Below the pieces are notes generated by a model, which saw only the letters and a program-made list of their open reading frames with translations, was not told the DNA's origin and did not search any database. Shown in pieces: positions 11,187-22,596 of a stretch of DNA of 64,000 nucleotides. Each line of letters starts with the position of its first letter. Position 1 is the first letter of the stretch. Origin of the DNA: Ochotona curzoniae (taxonomy: Eukaryota; Chordata; Mammalia; Lagomorpha; Ochotonidae); assembly GCF_017591425.1 (NCBI RefSeq), contig NW_024467121.1, forward strand, positions 21,774,707 to 21,838,706. The letters run 5' to 3'. Both the position numbers and the translations under genes were made by a program.

Positions 11187-11915
11187 TCTTTTTTAAAAGA
11201 TGCATTTGAGGTTGTTTGTTATTTTTTGAACCTGTCATTGATACTGTCTCAACCCAGATGTTTCGAAGAATGGAACTTGCATTATTTTTAACATATTGTT
11301 TACCCAATACTATGTCAATTAATTCCATAATGTTGTATAATGATACTGAGGCCTTGTTGGGGCTTTTAACTGACCGGATCTTTACTCTGTTAGACCTATC
11401 TTCAGACCATAGAAGGTCTCCCCAAGAGGCCACTGAACTTATCTGGACAATAAGACGCTGAACTTTATGCTAGGCATGTGTTTGCAAGCAATGAATCTCA
11501 ACTGAACTTGAACTATGGTTATGCAACAAGGTGGAGGAATCCACCATGGGGGGAGGGGTATGGGAGGGGTGGGGGGGATCCCCAGCGCCTATAAAACTGT
11601 ACTACATAATATAATGTAAGCAACAATAAATAAAAAAAAAATAAATAAAAGATGCATTTGAAAGGCAGTTACAGATCAATCTTTGATCTACTAATTCATT
11701 TCCCAAATGGTCCAAACTGCCGCGGCTGGGACAGATTAAAGCCAGGAGCTTCTTGCACATCTCCCAAGGGAGTAGCAGGGCCCCAAGCATGTAAGCCATT
11801 TTCCACTGCTTTTCCCAGACCAGTAACAGAGCAGCTGGGACACATACTGGCACCCATTTGGGATGCTGGCATTGCCAGTAGTGGCTTTGCACGCTATGCC
11901 GCAGTGCTGGCCTCA
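11187..11915 (-). repeat. CSINE split by an L1 insertion
   Basis: The A-tail end lies at 11187-11209 and the rest of the element at 11646-11915 (CCCAAATGGTCCAAACTGCC, AGCCAGGAGCTTCTTGCAC, CACCCATTTGGGATGCTGGC, GCAGTGCTGGCC). The interruption is the L1 end at 11210-11645. The L1 is therefore the younger insertion. Confidence 0.87.
11210..11645 (+). mobile_element. 5'-truncated L1 3' end nested in a CSINE
   Basis: Begins GTTGTTTGTTATTTTTTGAAC and ends with GGTGGAGGAATCCACCATGG, a G-rich block, CCTATAAAACTGTACTACAT and an AATAAATAAAAA tail. It is flanked by a perfect 16-bp direct repeat TAAAAGATGCATTTGA (11194-11209 and 11646-11661), as expected for target-primed reverse transcription. It contains only UTR, so open frames of 81-96 codons across it are spurious. 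Confidence 0.92.
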
Positions 11916-12354
11916 GAGCTTCTGTATCAATTATTTATGTGTGAAGAACCCATAGACATCACAGAGACAAGAAATCATCAAGAAGTCATTGGTGCTTCTC
12001 ACCTTGGGCTCTGAGCAGGTATGTGCGAGGGCACTGTTTCTCTAGGACTCTTTAGAATATAGTTTTTTGTTTTTCTTTGTCATCAAGGTTTGCAACCTCT
12101 AAGTGTTTTGATCTTACACTCTTGGCCTATTTATAGTTAAGGAAAAGTTAAGAGAAATAAGAGAACTTCATTTTCATCACACAGTTTGTAATATGATGAA
12201 TAACTGCTGACAGCTGTCATCCTGGGATAGAAATATTTCTGTAGCGTTGCTGTTTCCTAAGTGCCACTGAGCAGAGAATATGACTTACACTATTCAAAAA
12301 CACCAGCTTCCTTTTACATGAGGTATAGCTTGTTACTGAGCTGAGCATTGTAAT
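11916..12354. other. Unique DNA
   Basis: No recognised element or exon. Confidence 0.5.
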
Positions 12355-12634
12355 TTAAAAAAAAAAGTATTTGCTTATTTGAAAGGCAGAGTTAGAGAGG
12401 AGGAACACATCTTCCATCTGCTGATTCACTCCCCAGATGGCCACAATAGCCTGTCAGTCCAGGCTGAAGCCAGGAGTTTCTTCCAGGTCTCCCACGTTAA
12501 TGCAGGGACCATCCCAAGTCGTTAATGAGGAGCTGGATCAGAAGAGGAACAGCTGGGACTCAAACTGGCACCCATGTAGGATGCTGGCGTCACAGGTGGC
12601 AGTTTAGCTCACTGCACTCAATGCTACCCTCAGT
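12355..12634 (-). repeat. CSINE
   Basis: The A-tail is at the left (AAAAAAAAGTATTTGCTTATT), followed by GAAAGGCAGAGTTAGAGAGG, CATCTTCCATCTGCTG, CCAGGTCTCCCACG and CACCCATGTAGGATGCTGGC, with the head at ATGCTACCCTC. Confidence 0.85.
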
Positions 12635-13324
12635 ATAATTTTTGATATGAATATTTCATTTAATTCTTTTATTATGCATTTAGTTCCATTTCTCATTTCT
12701 GAGTATACGTTGGCTCTACAACATAGTTCTTTTGTCTTCCTTCCTATTCTTTCTAATTCTTCCATCTTTCCTTCTCCTTGAAACCCAAAGAACGAAATGA
12801 GTGAGTCAGGTTTATTAAAGTGCTTCCAATTTAAGATTCCTGTTGCTAGCAAGGATTGATTGATGTGTTGAGTGGTTGGAATTGTATGTGAGTTGCTTAC
12901 TAGTTCCCCATTTTTCCACACGTTCTCTAAAAATGCGAGGAAAGGGAGGTATGAGGTCAAGATCTTTCACACCACCATCCTGGACTTCTGTTTGGGAAAG
13001 GTGGACCAGGATTTAGCTGCACTTTGCTGAAAAGAGACACAGAGTAAGGCCCATGCTGAGCATTGCTGAGCCATCCCCTCCATGTGGGTCACCCTTGTCC
13101 TGCCCCAGCCCCTCCAGCACCCTGGCCCAGGACATCTACTCAGATATTCTCATTCTCTGTCTCCCTGCTCCATCCTTCCTTCTCTCCTTTGCTTTTTTTC
13201 CCCCTTCCTCCCCCACAAGCTGTCTCAGTTATAAGGTAAAAAGGTTTGATTCTACAAAGTCCATGTTTGTCCCAATAACTATAAAATTTACTTTGAAGTG
13301 ACAATTGTATGTAGTTAATTTCTT
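12635..13324. other. Unique DNA
   Basis: No repeat recognised. A 118-codon minus-strand frame (12604-12960) begins inside the neighbouring CSINE and has no recognisable domain, so it is probably chance. A pyrimidine-rich stretch lies at about 13130-13220. Confidence 0.5.
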
Positions 13325-13619
13325 TGTTTAGAAAATGTTCATTTATTTATTTGAAATAGAGTGATTTTCCATTTACCGACTCAGTCCCAAAATGTTCTAA
13401 ATGGCTGGGGTTGACTTATGCCAAAGCCAAGAGTCAGGAACTCCATCTAGGTCTCCTACATGGATGACAGGGACCCGAGTCCCTGGACCTCTGCTGGCCT
13501 CCAGGATGCATTGGCAGGAAGCTGGGTTGGAAGGGGAGCAGATGGATATTGAACTGGCCTTCTGATATAGGATGCCAGTGTTTCAAGTGGCCTAACCTGA
13601 GGCACAATGCTGGCCCTAT
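13325..13619 (-). repeat. CSINE, diverged
   Basis: Left tail AAATGTTCATTTATTTATTTG, then AGAGTCAGGAACTCCATCTAGG, CAGATGGATATTGAACTGGC, and head CACAATGCTGGCCC. Together with 12355, 13686 and 14803 it forms a run of same-strand CSINEs. Confidence 0.82.
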
Positions 13620-13685
13620 GAGTTCGGATTTCTTTCAGCATTCAGGGAATATTTTTATATTTAATGCAAACATGTAGAGCATAAT

Positions 13686-13974
13686 ATATATTTGAATGGC
13701 ACAGTGAGGGAAGAAGAGAGAATGTCTTCCATCCACTGCTTAATTCCCAAAACAGCTATAGCAGTCAAAGTGAGGCTAGCAGAAGCCAGGAGTCAGGAAC
13801 TCTGTCCCAGTCTCTCACATCTGTGGAAGCATTAGGATCATCTTCCACTGCCTTCCCAGGTGTGCTAGCAGGAAACTGGATCAGAATTGGAGCAGCTAGA
13901 ACTTGAAGCAGCAATCCAGTGTGGGATGCCAGTGGTATACGTGGCTTAAGCTGCTGAGCCACAATGATGGCCTA
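13686..13974 (-). repeat. CSINE, diverged
   Basis: Follows the previous copy by about 70 bp. Contains TCTTCCATCCACTGC, AAGCCAGGAGTCAGGAACTC, GTGTGGGATGCCAGTGG and a degraded head at GAGCCACAATGATGGCC. Confidence 0.82.
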
Positions 13975-14802
13975 CAATTCTTTATTTTTTTTAAAACAGT
14001 CTTAAAACATAGCATAATCGATTCCTAGTGTGCAATCAAAGTCTCCCCTTCCCCCATTTCTCTTGTCTTTGGATATGTAGTTGTCTTTAGAGCACATGAA
14101 ACCTGTTCAGAGCCGAGGAACAGTTGGGTCTTCAACAGACTCGTCTAGTTGGCATATACATCTCAATGGAAGCAAGTTAAAGTTCCTGTGAACACTCTGA
14201 TTCTGACATGGTATCTTAATTCAAGGTAGATGCCTGGTGATGACAGTGACTAATTTAGAGCTTACGAAGACTTGGCTTCTGTACCTTTCTTTATCCCCTT
14301 ACCAGTTTCCATGGAGTTTTATGTTTCCAAGAGGATTCTGTAGTAAGCAGAAGCCTGTGCTGTATTTTCTAATATCATTTGGAGGGTAACATTTATATCC
14401 TTAAGCTAGGACCACACTGACTATTCGCAGAAAACTGGACCTGTCACTGAGACTCTGCTGGGTTACAGTCAGTGCAGAGGATGGACACGGCTTCGTGGCA
14501 GTCTTTCATAGACCTAGGTGACTGTCTATATTTCAGGTGATGAAACCCATATTTAGAAGAGTTGCTCAAGGACAAAGAGCTGGTTATTTGAGAAACCAGT
14601 ATGGAAATTTTTAAAAAGCTGTACTGTATGTGATTGCCTCCCAACTAGGACAATCGTTTTGTTCTTGGTGAGGAAGATTTAGACATGATCAGTTAAGTGT
14701 CAGGGCAATGGGAATGTTTCTGGCTTGCCCCATCAGGCTAACTAAGCAATTACAGAAAGATGGGACCAGTCTATATTTCTGAAACTTTTCTTTTTGTTTA
14801 GC
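13975..14802. other. Unique DNA
   Basis: No recognised repeat or exon. A 66-codon minus-strand frame (14444-14644) has no recognisable domain. Confidence 0.5.
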
Positions 14803-15118
14803 TTTATTTTTTTTAAGGATTCTTTTGAAAGGCTGGAATACAGAACATCAGAAATGGAGACACACAGAGATTTGCAGTCTGCTGCTTCATGCCTCAAATG
14901 GCCACAACAGCTGGTTCTGGGAGAGGCCAAATTCATAAACTCCACTGTGGTCTCTAACATGAGTGGCATGGACCCAACTACCTGTGCTGTCCTCTGTTGC
15001 CTTCCCAGCAACATTAACAGGAAGCCAGCTCAGAAGTAGGATCTCTGGGACTTGAACCAGCACTCCAGTATGGGAATCAGATTGTAAACAGCTGCTGAAC
15101 TGTTCCACAACCCTGTTT
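14803..15118 (-). repeat. CSINE, diverged
   Basis: Left tail TTTATTTTTTTTAAGGATTC, then CAAATGGCCACAACAGCTGG, CACTGTGGTCTCTAACATGAG, GGACTTGAACCAGCACTCC and a decayed head near CCACAACCCTG. Confidence 0.8.
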
Positions 15119-15837
15119 CCTTAATTAACATTCTTAATGTAAGTCTTCCCACTCAAAATTTTAGAATTATTATTTCCTGCTTTTTCTCCCTTGGCAGTAT
15201 CTGTTCGGTTGTGGGAGACACATTTACTCCCCATTTAGTAGGGTTGTCCTGAATCGACTGCATAGACCACCCTCTTGCAGACCTTCAGCCGTGCATCACC
15301 CTTTGTGCACACCAACCTTTCTTGGTCTCCTAAGGATAGAATCTCCTGCATGAGGAAACTGGATGAAAGCCTGGATGGCTTATTTTGTTTAAATTCTTTC
15401 CTTGAAGTTTCTCTGGCAAAGGAGCCAGCCTGGAAATCACACCAGAGCAGTCATGTTTCATAGTTACAGTGTAATTGGGAGACCATAATTCACGGCCATT
15501 AAATTGCTTCCTTTGAAGTATAAGAAAAACCAGAAGAACCTCTATGGCCCTTTAACCCACAGGATTATAGCACACATGAATTAAAGTCAAGTGTGCTATG
15601 AACTCTCCCAGGTCCTCAGCTGGCAGAGTTCCATCTGCGCCCTTGTGCTTATTAATTGATTGAATTTCAAGTGAAGTCTAGGGTGGGCAGTATCTGAAAC
15701 TCAGAAGGCTTTTCCCTCACTTTTGCATTTACATAAGCCAGAGGTGAGGAGTCTTCTTGTAACTATACCAGATTTGTTACTTCTCTGCTGAATCTCCTCA
15801 GGAGAGGGTGACAGAACGAAACGAAGGTACATGTAGC
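15119..15837. other. Unique DNA
   Basis: No recognised repeat. A 62-codon plus-strand frame (15275-15463) is preceded by CTCTTGCAG, but no matching donor or known protein was recognised. Confidence 0.5.
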
Positions 15838-16062
15838 ATTTCTAAGTGTTAGCACTGTGCTGGCCATTGCATAGAGTGCTTTTATGTCATGCTCATGGCA
15901 ATCGAATGAAGTCGATGTTGGCATCACCATTTTACAGATGGGGCACAGAAGGCTTAAGACATGAAACAGCATGTCCAGGGTCACTCAGAATGATAGCGAC
16001 TAAACTCCAAGTATGGATTGAAGCCAGAGTCTGTTATGTTGCCCCTGCCCTGTGCTGCTAGG
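15838..16062 (+). repeat. MIR, well preserved
   Basis: Full MIR order: AGTGTTAGCACTGTGCTGGCC, CTCATGGCAATCGAATGAAG, ACCATTTTACAGATGGGGCACAG, then a GGGTCACTCAGAATGATAGCG-type segment and CAGAGTCTGTTATG. Confidence 0.75.
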
Positions 16063-18405
16063 CTGCAACTCACATCTGAGGACACAGGAAAATTAGTAAT
16101 ACTGCTAGTACCCCACATCCTGACTCTTAATATCCCCCAGTATTATCCATTGCACAAAAATCCCTGATTCACACCATTGTATCCATAACAGAATGGTTGG
16201 GGAAACCATGGCGAGAGAAGAACAGCAAAATATGTGTTTATATTTAATAGCCAGGTATGTGATATATTACATATAAACGTTTATTGTTGTGTGCTGTGCA
16301 TGCATCCATGTGATGTGGAGAGATGCTCAAAATAGATATTAAAATATATGGAAGTTGGTTTTGTGATGCTAAAACCAGTACATCTTTCTAAAGTTCAGTG
16401 TGTTCATTAAAAATGTATTGATAGCTGAGCTGATCAAATGGGATGAAGAGGGTATCTTTCAGAATGTTGAATGTAAAGTTACACTCCACTTGTTCTGAAA
16501 GAAGGTAACCCATAGGACATAAAAATCGGTGACCTTCGCTTGTATATATTCTTTAGTAATGCATTCTGTCACATATAGTTATGGCCTGGAATATTTATAA
16601 TATGGAATCTGCCCTAAACGTTTATGGTAAGGTTTTGATGAATTCCACCACTCCACTAGATGGCGGTGTGGTAGCATAGATATACTTAATGCCCCATCAG
16701 GGTTTTGAGAAGTTGGTAAGAAGTTTCTGCTGGGATCCCCAAAGGCTAATGGAATATGGATCAGAGTCCCACAGTGTAATAGGATATTTTTTTCCTTTTT
16801 TGTAGTTCTGGTTCCAGTCCTGCTTCTGTGTGATTGCACATCTGCACTTGGTGTATGTTTGCCCTCTAACTAAAGACATGTCCATTAATCCTAACTGTGG
16901 CCTTCCTCTTCTCTCCTTGACTCCTCACACATCTTTGAATGTGGAACTTGCATTATGTGGGGATATCCTGAGTGATTTCTGTCTGAGTCAAGCAGTAGGA
17001 CTGGGCAAGGAGGCGGTCCTCATGCCTTCCAGCCTGGAGTTCTTCCCCGTGGCTGATGTTCACTCTATTGGGCCCACCTTGCTGCTTGTCCCTGCAGTAG
17101 ATATAGCACTGTATCAAAAATGACAGATTCTGTTGTAGCAAACATCACCATCAAAAGTATAGGGATTGAAGTGGTAAATGTTGGAGGTGGCAGTATGCAA
17201 ACTAGCTATAATTTTCTTGGGACCATATAGAACGGTCTCAGGAAGAGAACCGTCAGGGACTCGGTCTCCTTTTTTGAAGTGAGGCAGGAACTATTCCATG
17301 GCCAGTTGCATGCCCCAGTCTGCATAGTTGCCAGCTCCCAAGAGACAACATGTTGATGTACAATGAAAGGAACCGTCTGTGAGTGTTATTTAATCTATGG
17401 TCTGCAGTTCTGAAGACTGTCAGTCCAGCACATGACCGCTGTCCGTCATTCACAATTCCAAAACAGAAATGTGAAACACATTAAAATATTTTCAGTCTTT
17501 TCCGTGAAGTGTTAGTTATTCTAGGGGATTACTATTGTTTGCATCTTCAAACTAAGACTTGCAAAGTCAGGGATCATGTGACAGGAAATAGGCATGCTGC
17601 TCTAATGTTGAGGACTGCTAAGATAAAAACAGGTTGTCTCCAAAATATGATGAAGTCCTCGTGCCCCTTGGTTTCTAGAATAAAGCTGAATACCATCTAT
17701 TCCTAGAGTAGGAGAAACTCCCAAAACACGCACCTTAAAGGATGAAGATGGGTTGGCAGATGGAGGAGGTGCTTACGGGAAGGAAACCTGTACCCCGGCA
17801 GACATGTTTGGACTTGCATGGCATTTTTCTTTTTTGAGCAATTCGTCTTCTATTGATGTAGAACTCTGCACACTAGTCAGAGGAAGTGCTTTCTGAAATG
17901 TCAGTTTCTAATTCACACTTTGGAATTACAACGAAGGGCAGGTGAATAGGTTGGAGGCAATGTTTGGAACGAAGCAGAGTGCTCGATTCTGTTGGTAACC
18001 TAAGGAGTTTCATTTGCATTGATCTTGCTCTCCTCTCCTGTCAGAAGTGCAGGACATTGGCGCTATTTTATAAGACTTGAACAATGTAGTTTATGGGAGC
18101 GCTTTTCTTGCTATCACAGTATTTAAAAAATGAAGTAAAACTTCACTCAGTTGAAATAATACAGTTCTAAGTTACCTAGACAGTCTGTCTATGTGGAACT
18201 TGGGAAGTCATCTTTTTTTTCCCTCTCAACAGCATATCTGTCATAAGATTTAACAAGTATTTATTGATACTAGTTTATGTTAGATAGGTTCTCTACCTTC
18301 CAAATTCTGTAATTTACCACTAATAAATAAATAAACAAGCACCTGTTAGACCATGTACAAGCATACTTGGGAAATTTTTGGAGAAAATGCAGTTATGAGT
18401 AAAGT
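16063..18405. other. Unique DNA with a CTCF-like site
   Basis: No repeat was recognised over about 2.3 kb, the longest repeat-poor stretch in the left half. Several overlapping frames of 62-97 codons (16579-17123) read on both strands, which argues against any single one being coding. The CTCF-like motif is listed separately. Confidence 0.5.
16653..16666 (+). promoter_or_regulatory. Candidate CTCF binding site
   Basis: CCACTAGATGGCGG matches all 14 positions of the degenerate CTCF core CCASYAGRKGGCRS. It lies in repeat-poor DNA rather than in a CSINE. Binding is inferred from the motif only. Confidence 0.55.
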
Positions 18406-18477
18406 CTAGGTGTGGGCATTCGCTTAGCTGTTAAGACAATGTTCTCATTGCAATCTTTGTAACATAATGAAGTATGT

Positions 18478-18552
18478 AGAACTGGCACCCGAATGGGATC
18501 CTGGCACTTTCAAGGTGAGGACTTTAGCCACTAGGCCACCATGCCAGGCCCC
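18478..18552 (-). repeat. CSINE head fragment
   Basis: Only the tRNA-like 5' end is present: ACTGGCACCCGAATGGGATC, CAAGGTGAGGACTTTAGCC and CCATGCCAGGCCC. A possible plus-strand CSINE head (18408-18450, GGTGTGGGCATTCGCTTAGC) lies just to the left, so two partial heads may face each other. Confidence 0.72.
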
Positions 18553-19047
18553 CAGAGAGAGTGTTTACAGTCTGGAAAAACTTCATGACGTCTTTGGCTT
18601 GCAGAGATGAGTAGAAATGGAAGGCGGGGGTCCTCTACCACCCCGCTCTGCATCCCCTTCGGGAAAGAAGTTGGTAATGTAGAAGAAAGGTGAGATGCTA
18701 CTGCTTTGCTTTCTCACTTTGCACCCTGTTTGCTTTCCTTCTTTACTCCTTTGTTCTCTCTCCTCCTCTTCTCTTTCCCACCTCTTCTGGGAAGAAGAGA
18801 AAGAAGCTGACTCCTATCAGTGTGTCATGTGTCACCATCTGGCTGGCTTAAGGGTAGGAAACAGGGTGGGGCACAAGGAACCAAATCACTGTTTGTGTGT
18901 ATTTGTCTGTAACTTGGCATTCACAAAGCCTTCATTGAGAAGACAAGCAGCATGATTTATCTATCTTATCATTATCTAGAGTTTTCATTCTGAGGAATTA
19001 GGCAAGGAACTGTCTTCAGTTAATTATTAAGTAAGAGTCGAGAACAG
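18553..19047. other. Unique DNA
   Basis: No recognised element. A pyrimidine-rich stretch at 18715-18785 underlies an 86-codon plus frame with no recognisable domain. Confidence 0.5.
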
Positions 19048-19412
19048 TCATCCTTTATTACGCTTAACTTTAACAACCCTGTGAGCTAGGTGCAAAGGAT
19101 TTTCAGAAAGTTCATGAAAAAATCATTTAAACATTCATGAATTCCAAATACTTTTTGCATCAAAGTGGAATTACCTTTAAATTTCATTTTTCCATGGACT
19201 TTTTCAAGTGCCTTCATATATTATCAAACCTATCATTTTATACCATAGGAGTCACAGTTTGAAACATTAGCAAGTCAGCCCATTGCCCGCTGTCTAGTAG
19301 GTAATTGATAAATGCTTGTAAAACAAAAAGGGAAGTAAATTAAGTTGTCTAGCCAGGATTTAAAGCCAGATTTTACGACCTCAAGCCCAGTGCTCTTACG
19401 GCTTTGTTCTCT
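19048..19412 (+). repeat. MIR split by a MITE
   Basis: The left part reads AACAACCCTGTGAGCTAGGTG at about 19074-19095. The right part continues with GGGAAGTAAATTAAGTTGTC, CAGGATTTAAAGCCAG and CCCAGTGCTCTTACGGC. The MITE at 19102-19207 lies between them. Confidence 0.6.
19102..19207. mobile_element. Palindromic mariner-type MITE
   Basis: Terminal inverted repeats of about 30 bp: TTCAGAAAGTTCATGAAAAA.. at 19102-19131 against the reverse of 19176-19207, which ends CCATGGACTTTTTCAA. Only about 45 bp separate them, and there is no coding capacity. The sequence is related to 5567-5690 and 53078-53285. The assignment to Tc1/mariner is inferred. Confidence 0.62.
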
Positions 19413-19539
19413 TAGAAAAGACCAGGTGAGCCTTAAAGGTTGGTACTATTCAAAATTCAGAAGTCTAAAATTAACGTTTGATGTCGAAATAATAATAAGC
19501 TGATTTTACTAGCCTTGCTCTTACTAGGTTTTGTTAATG

Positions 19540-20130
19540 CCTACTCAGCTGAAAAGTCTGCCCCAGTAAGCAGTAGTACTCCATTTTCTCTTCCCCCACT
19601 GCTCTACTTTCTGAGTATACACAACCGACCACTCCAGATCCCCCATGGAAATGGAATCGTGTTGCGTGGTTTCTTTGACTAAGCCTGATATCTTTAGATC
19701 TTTTGGCCAATCCCTGTTGTGTTCTATATTAGAACTTCATTTTTCTGGCTGGATAATGTTCAGCTGTATGTATTGTCCATAGTTTGTTTACCCATTCATC
19801 TGAACGTGGACCCTTAGATTGCCTCACATTTTAACAGTTGACTAATGTTTCTGTGAGCATCTGTGCAAATATCTGTCAGGCCTTGACTTTCAGTGCCTTT
19901 GGGAAGACACCGAGGGGATGATACGTGGTAGTCCTCGGTTTAGTTCCTCAGAGACCCACAGGACTGCTTTTTACAGTAATGGCTGCTCCCTTTTACATTC
20001 CCTCTGCCAGGTGTGTAATGGAACACATTTCTTTATAGCCTTACCAACATTTGTTGGGCTTTTAAAACATTTTTTTAAATTATGGATATCTAAATGATTG
20101 TGAAGTGGTATTTTATTGTGATGGCTACAC
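19540..20130 (-). mobile_element. L1M 3' UTR, minus strand
   Basis: Antisense landmarks of ancient L1M: GGAAATGGAATCGTGTTGCG, TGGCTGGATAATGTTCAGC, TAGTTTGTTTACCCATTCATC, CTGTGAGCATCTGTGCAAAT and TTGTGAAGTGGTATTTTATTG. Strongly diverged and without frames. Confidence 0.75.
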
Positions 20131-21885
20131 CGTATTTAAATAGAAAAATTAGCCAAGAAATAAGTGGATAATAAAATTAGACATGCGTGATTGTTTTCAG
20201 ACTCGAGTCTTTGGTTGGATCACTGATTTACAATTATTTATTTAATAAGGATCATATCACATAGGAGCTGCCAGGTTCCAAGACCATGGGAGCTCAGAGT
20301 GATATTTCATTGTATTTTTAGCTCAGAGTTCATGATCACCACACCCTCCCCAAAGGTGAGAGATGCGTGAGATGTCACCTTCCTCTTAGCAGGAAGATAC
20401 TCCTCCATCTTCATTTCTGTTGATGAAATGCCCACCTGTGACTGTGTCATCCTGGAATTCATTTGCTCACAAGTGTTGGCAGCCCTGGCCTGAGCTCAGG
20501 GCACCATTTTCCCTGGAGCAACACCATACCTGGAGTTTCCTTGTTTGCAGACTATGTTGTTATCAGATCTTTCAGATGACATCAGAGAGTTTGGTTTGTC
20601 TGGGCATTACCAGAACAGTGCCTATGTGTGACCTCTGGTCTGAGCTTCTGCCAACAAAAGCTGTTATCTGTGCAGGGCAGTTTAGGGCTTGCAGAGACAC
20701 TTGGTAATGGCTGGTTCCTCTTTCTGCACCACTACTCAGCCCCTGGCATGTGTGGCCTCAGTCTGCACTCCTTCCCTCCATACTTGGCCCGTTTGTCCTC
20801 AAGTACTCTCAGCTGCCTTGAGTTGCAACTTGTCTCTTTGTTACTCTTGGAGGCTGTGAGGTTCTGGGGAAGGATTGGGATCATGCTTGGCTGCAACCCG
20901 TGGTCACGTATACCATTGCCATTGCATAGCTGTGGGACCTGGAGAAAATTCATTATGGCATGCACAGCACTGCCCTACAGTCTTTGCCCGCATTATGGAT
21001 TTTCTCTGTGGGAATCCACCTCTGCCACTACTAGTCATAGATAAGATGAATTAAGACCAGGTAACTAAAGGTGCTTTGCTCAATAAGCTGTTACTAGTTA
21101 ACCATCTCTGTCAAACTCAGCCTGAGGAGAGAGGGCGTCTTCTGAGTCTCCCCGTCACCAATGCAGAAGCGTCGCTAATTCCTTTTGAAAGTAAGACTTT
21201 TGATTTCTTAGTGAAATGGCTTGTCAGGGGTCAATCTTTGGGTGACATCGCCATTGTCCCTGATTGACACACAGGTGACTTGGTTGCTTTGAGATGTCTT
21301 CAGAATTCAGTCTTTCTCCTCCTGTTTATTTTGCTTATCCATGTACAGGGTTGGGAGCACTCCTCCTTGTTTGATTCAGTGACCTCCTTAAGTGTCCCAT
21401 CATGTTGTTGCATCGATTAAAATCTATGCCCTGAACTGAATTGGGAAACCCTGAGAGCCACAGTGGATGGTGATGCCCCTGTAGAAGTTGTGTGTGCACG
21501 TCTCCCAGAAACAGACTCATGGTGTTGTGCACCAGCTGATGGCATCTTGGTGCCAGTTCATGAATCAGAACTTTAGAGGGAGATGTAGCTCATGCTAGGC
21601 CTTCAGAATCTGGGGTGGGCTGCTTCATGCACAGCATGGAGGAATCTCATAAAGATTATGAAAGAGCAATCGGAAATTCAGATCTGGGGCTGCTACATGG
21701 ATTGCTTTCCTGGTCTGTCAGCCCACCTCCCCTAGACATTGTGAGCTTTGTTTCTGAGCAAACCCTTGCTGTGTGTGTTGTTCTAGATGTATTTGGGGCT
21801 CTTGAATACCGTGTTAACTGCATGGGATAGTATTTCCCCTGCTTTGTATTTAATATGAGAAGGTGGAGTTCTTCCATCTTCTATC
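20131..21885. other. Unique DNA, several short open frames
   Basis: Moderately GC-richer than its surroundings. Frames of 95 and 138 codons (20420-20707 and 20628-21044, plus strand, different registers) overlap each other and an antisense frame, and none shows a domain. A faint MIR trace lies near 20915-20950 (GCATAGCTGTGGGACCTGG). No exon was established. Confidence 0.5.
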
Positions 21886-21975
21886 AGTCACCCTTTGTCA
21901 GACACTTACTGAATCCCTGCTGTGTGCCTAGCACACTTCTAGGCTCTGGAATTGCATTAGGAAACTTGACAGTGC
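21886..21975 (+). repeat. Ancient mammalian repeat fragment
   Basis: CTTACTGAATCCCTGCTGTG, CCTAGCACACTTCTAGGCTC and a 'gacagtgcccttgcc' end follow the widespread 'caggcactgttctaggcgctg' repeat order. I cannot name the family with certainty. Confidence 0.42.
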
Positions 21976-22217
21976 CCTTGCCAAATGACTAATCATTGGG
22001 TTCTGTTTTCATGTGGTTTCTTTGAGTCCTGTTTTATTAACTATGTTAGCATTACACATAGAAAAGGTCATTCATCATCATTCTCTGTGTTTCATCCCAG
22101 CCAACTGATTGGCAGATTTGTACCATTGAGGGGAAGTTCTCAGCTTCCCTGGGCAATAGATCACCCATCAGTCAACAGTTTTATTTCATATATAGCTGGC
22201 AGTGTATAGAAAAATCA

Positions 22218-22596
22218 CATCAGTGATGGATATTGCGGCACAGTGGCTTAATCCACTGCTTGGGACTCCTGCATACCATTTTGGAGAGCCTGGGATGAAG
22301 TCCAGCCTCTGCTTCTGATCCGGTTTCCTGCTGATGCACATTCTGGGAGGCAACAGATGATGGCTGTAGAGCTTGGCTTCCTGCCATTCACGTGGGAGAC
22401 TGGGATGGAGCTCTTGATTCCTGGATTCGACTGACCCAGTTCCAAATATTACAGGCATTTGGGAAGCAAACAACAGAAAGATCTTTCTCAATTTCTGTCT
22501 CTCCCCTTTCTCTCCCTCATTCCTTTCCTCCCTTGCTCCCATTATGTCTCCCCCTCTATCACTCTTTCAAATAAATAAAAATAGCATTTTTAAAAT
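22218..22596 (+). repeat. CSINE, long older form
   Basis: Head ATATTGCGGCACAGTGGCTTA, then CCTGGGATGAAGTCCAGCC, CACGTGGGAGACTGGGATGG, an extended CT-rich region (22493-22565), and CTTTCAAATAAATAAAAATAG. The long CT tract distinguishes it from the younger copies. Confidence 0.85.

Noticed and set aside
11216..11461. Open frames on both strands in the L1 end
   Set aside because: The sequence is the L1 3' UTR shared with 4371-5005, which is non-coding.
20420..21044. Overlapping 95- and 138-codon plus-strand frames
   Set aside because: They overlap in different registers and with a 77-codon antisense frame. No recognisable protein family and no flanking splice pattern.
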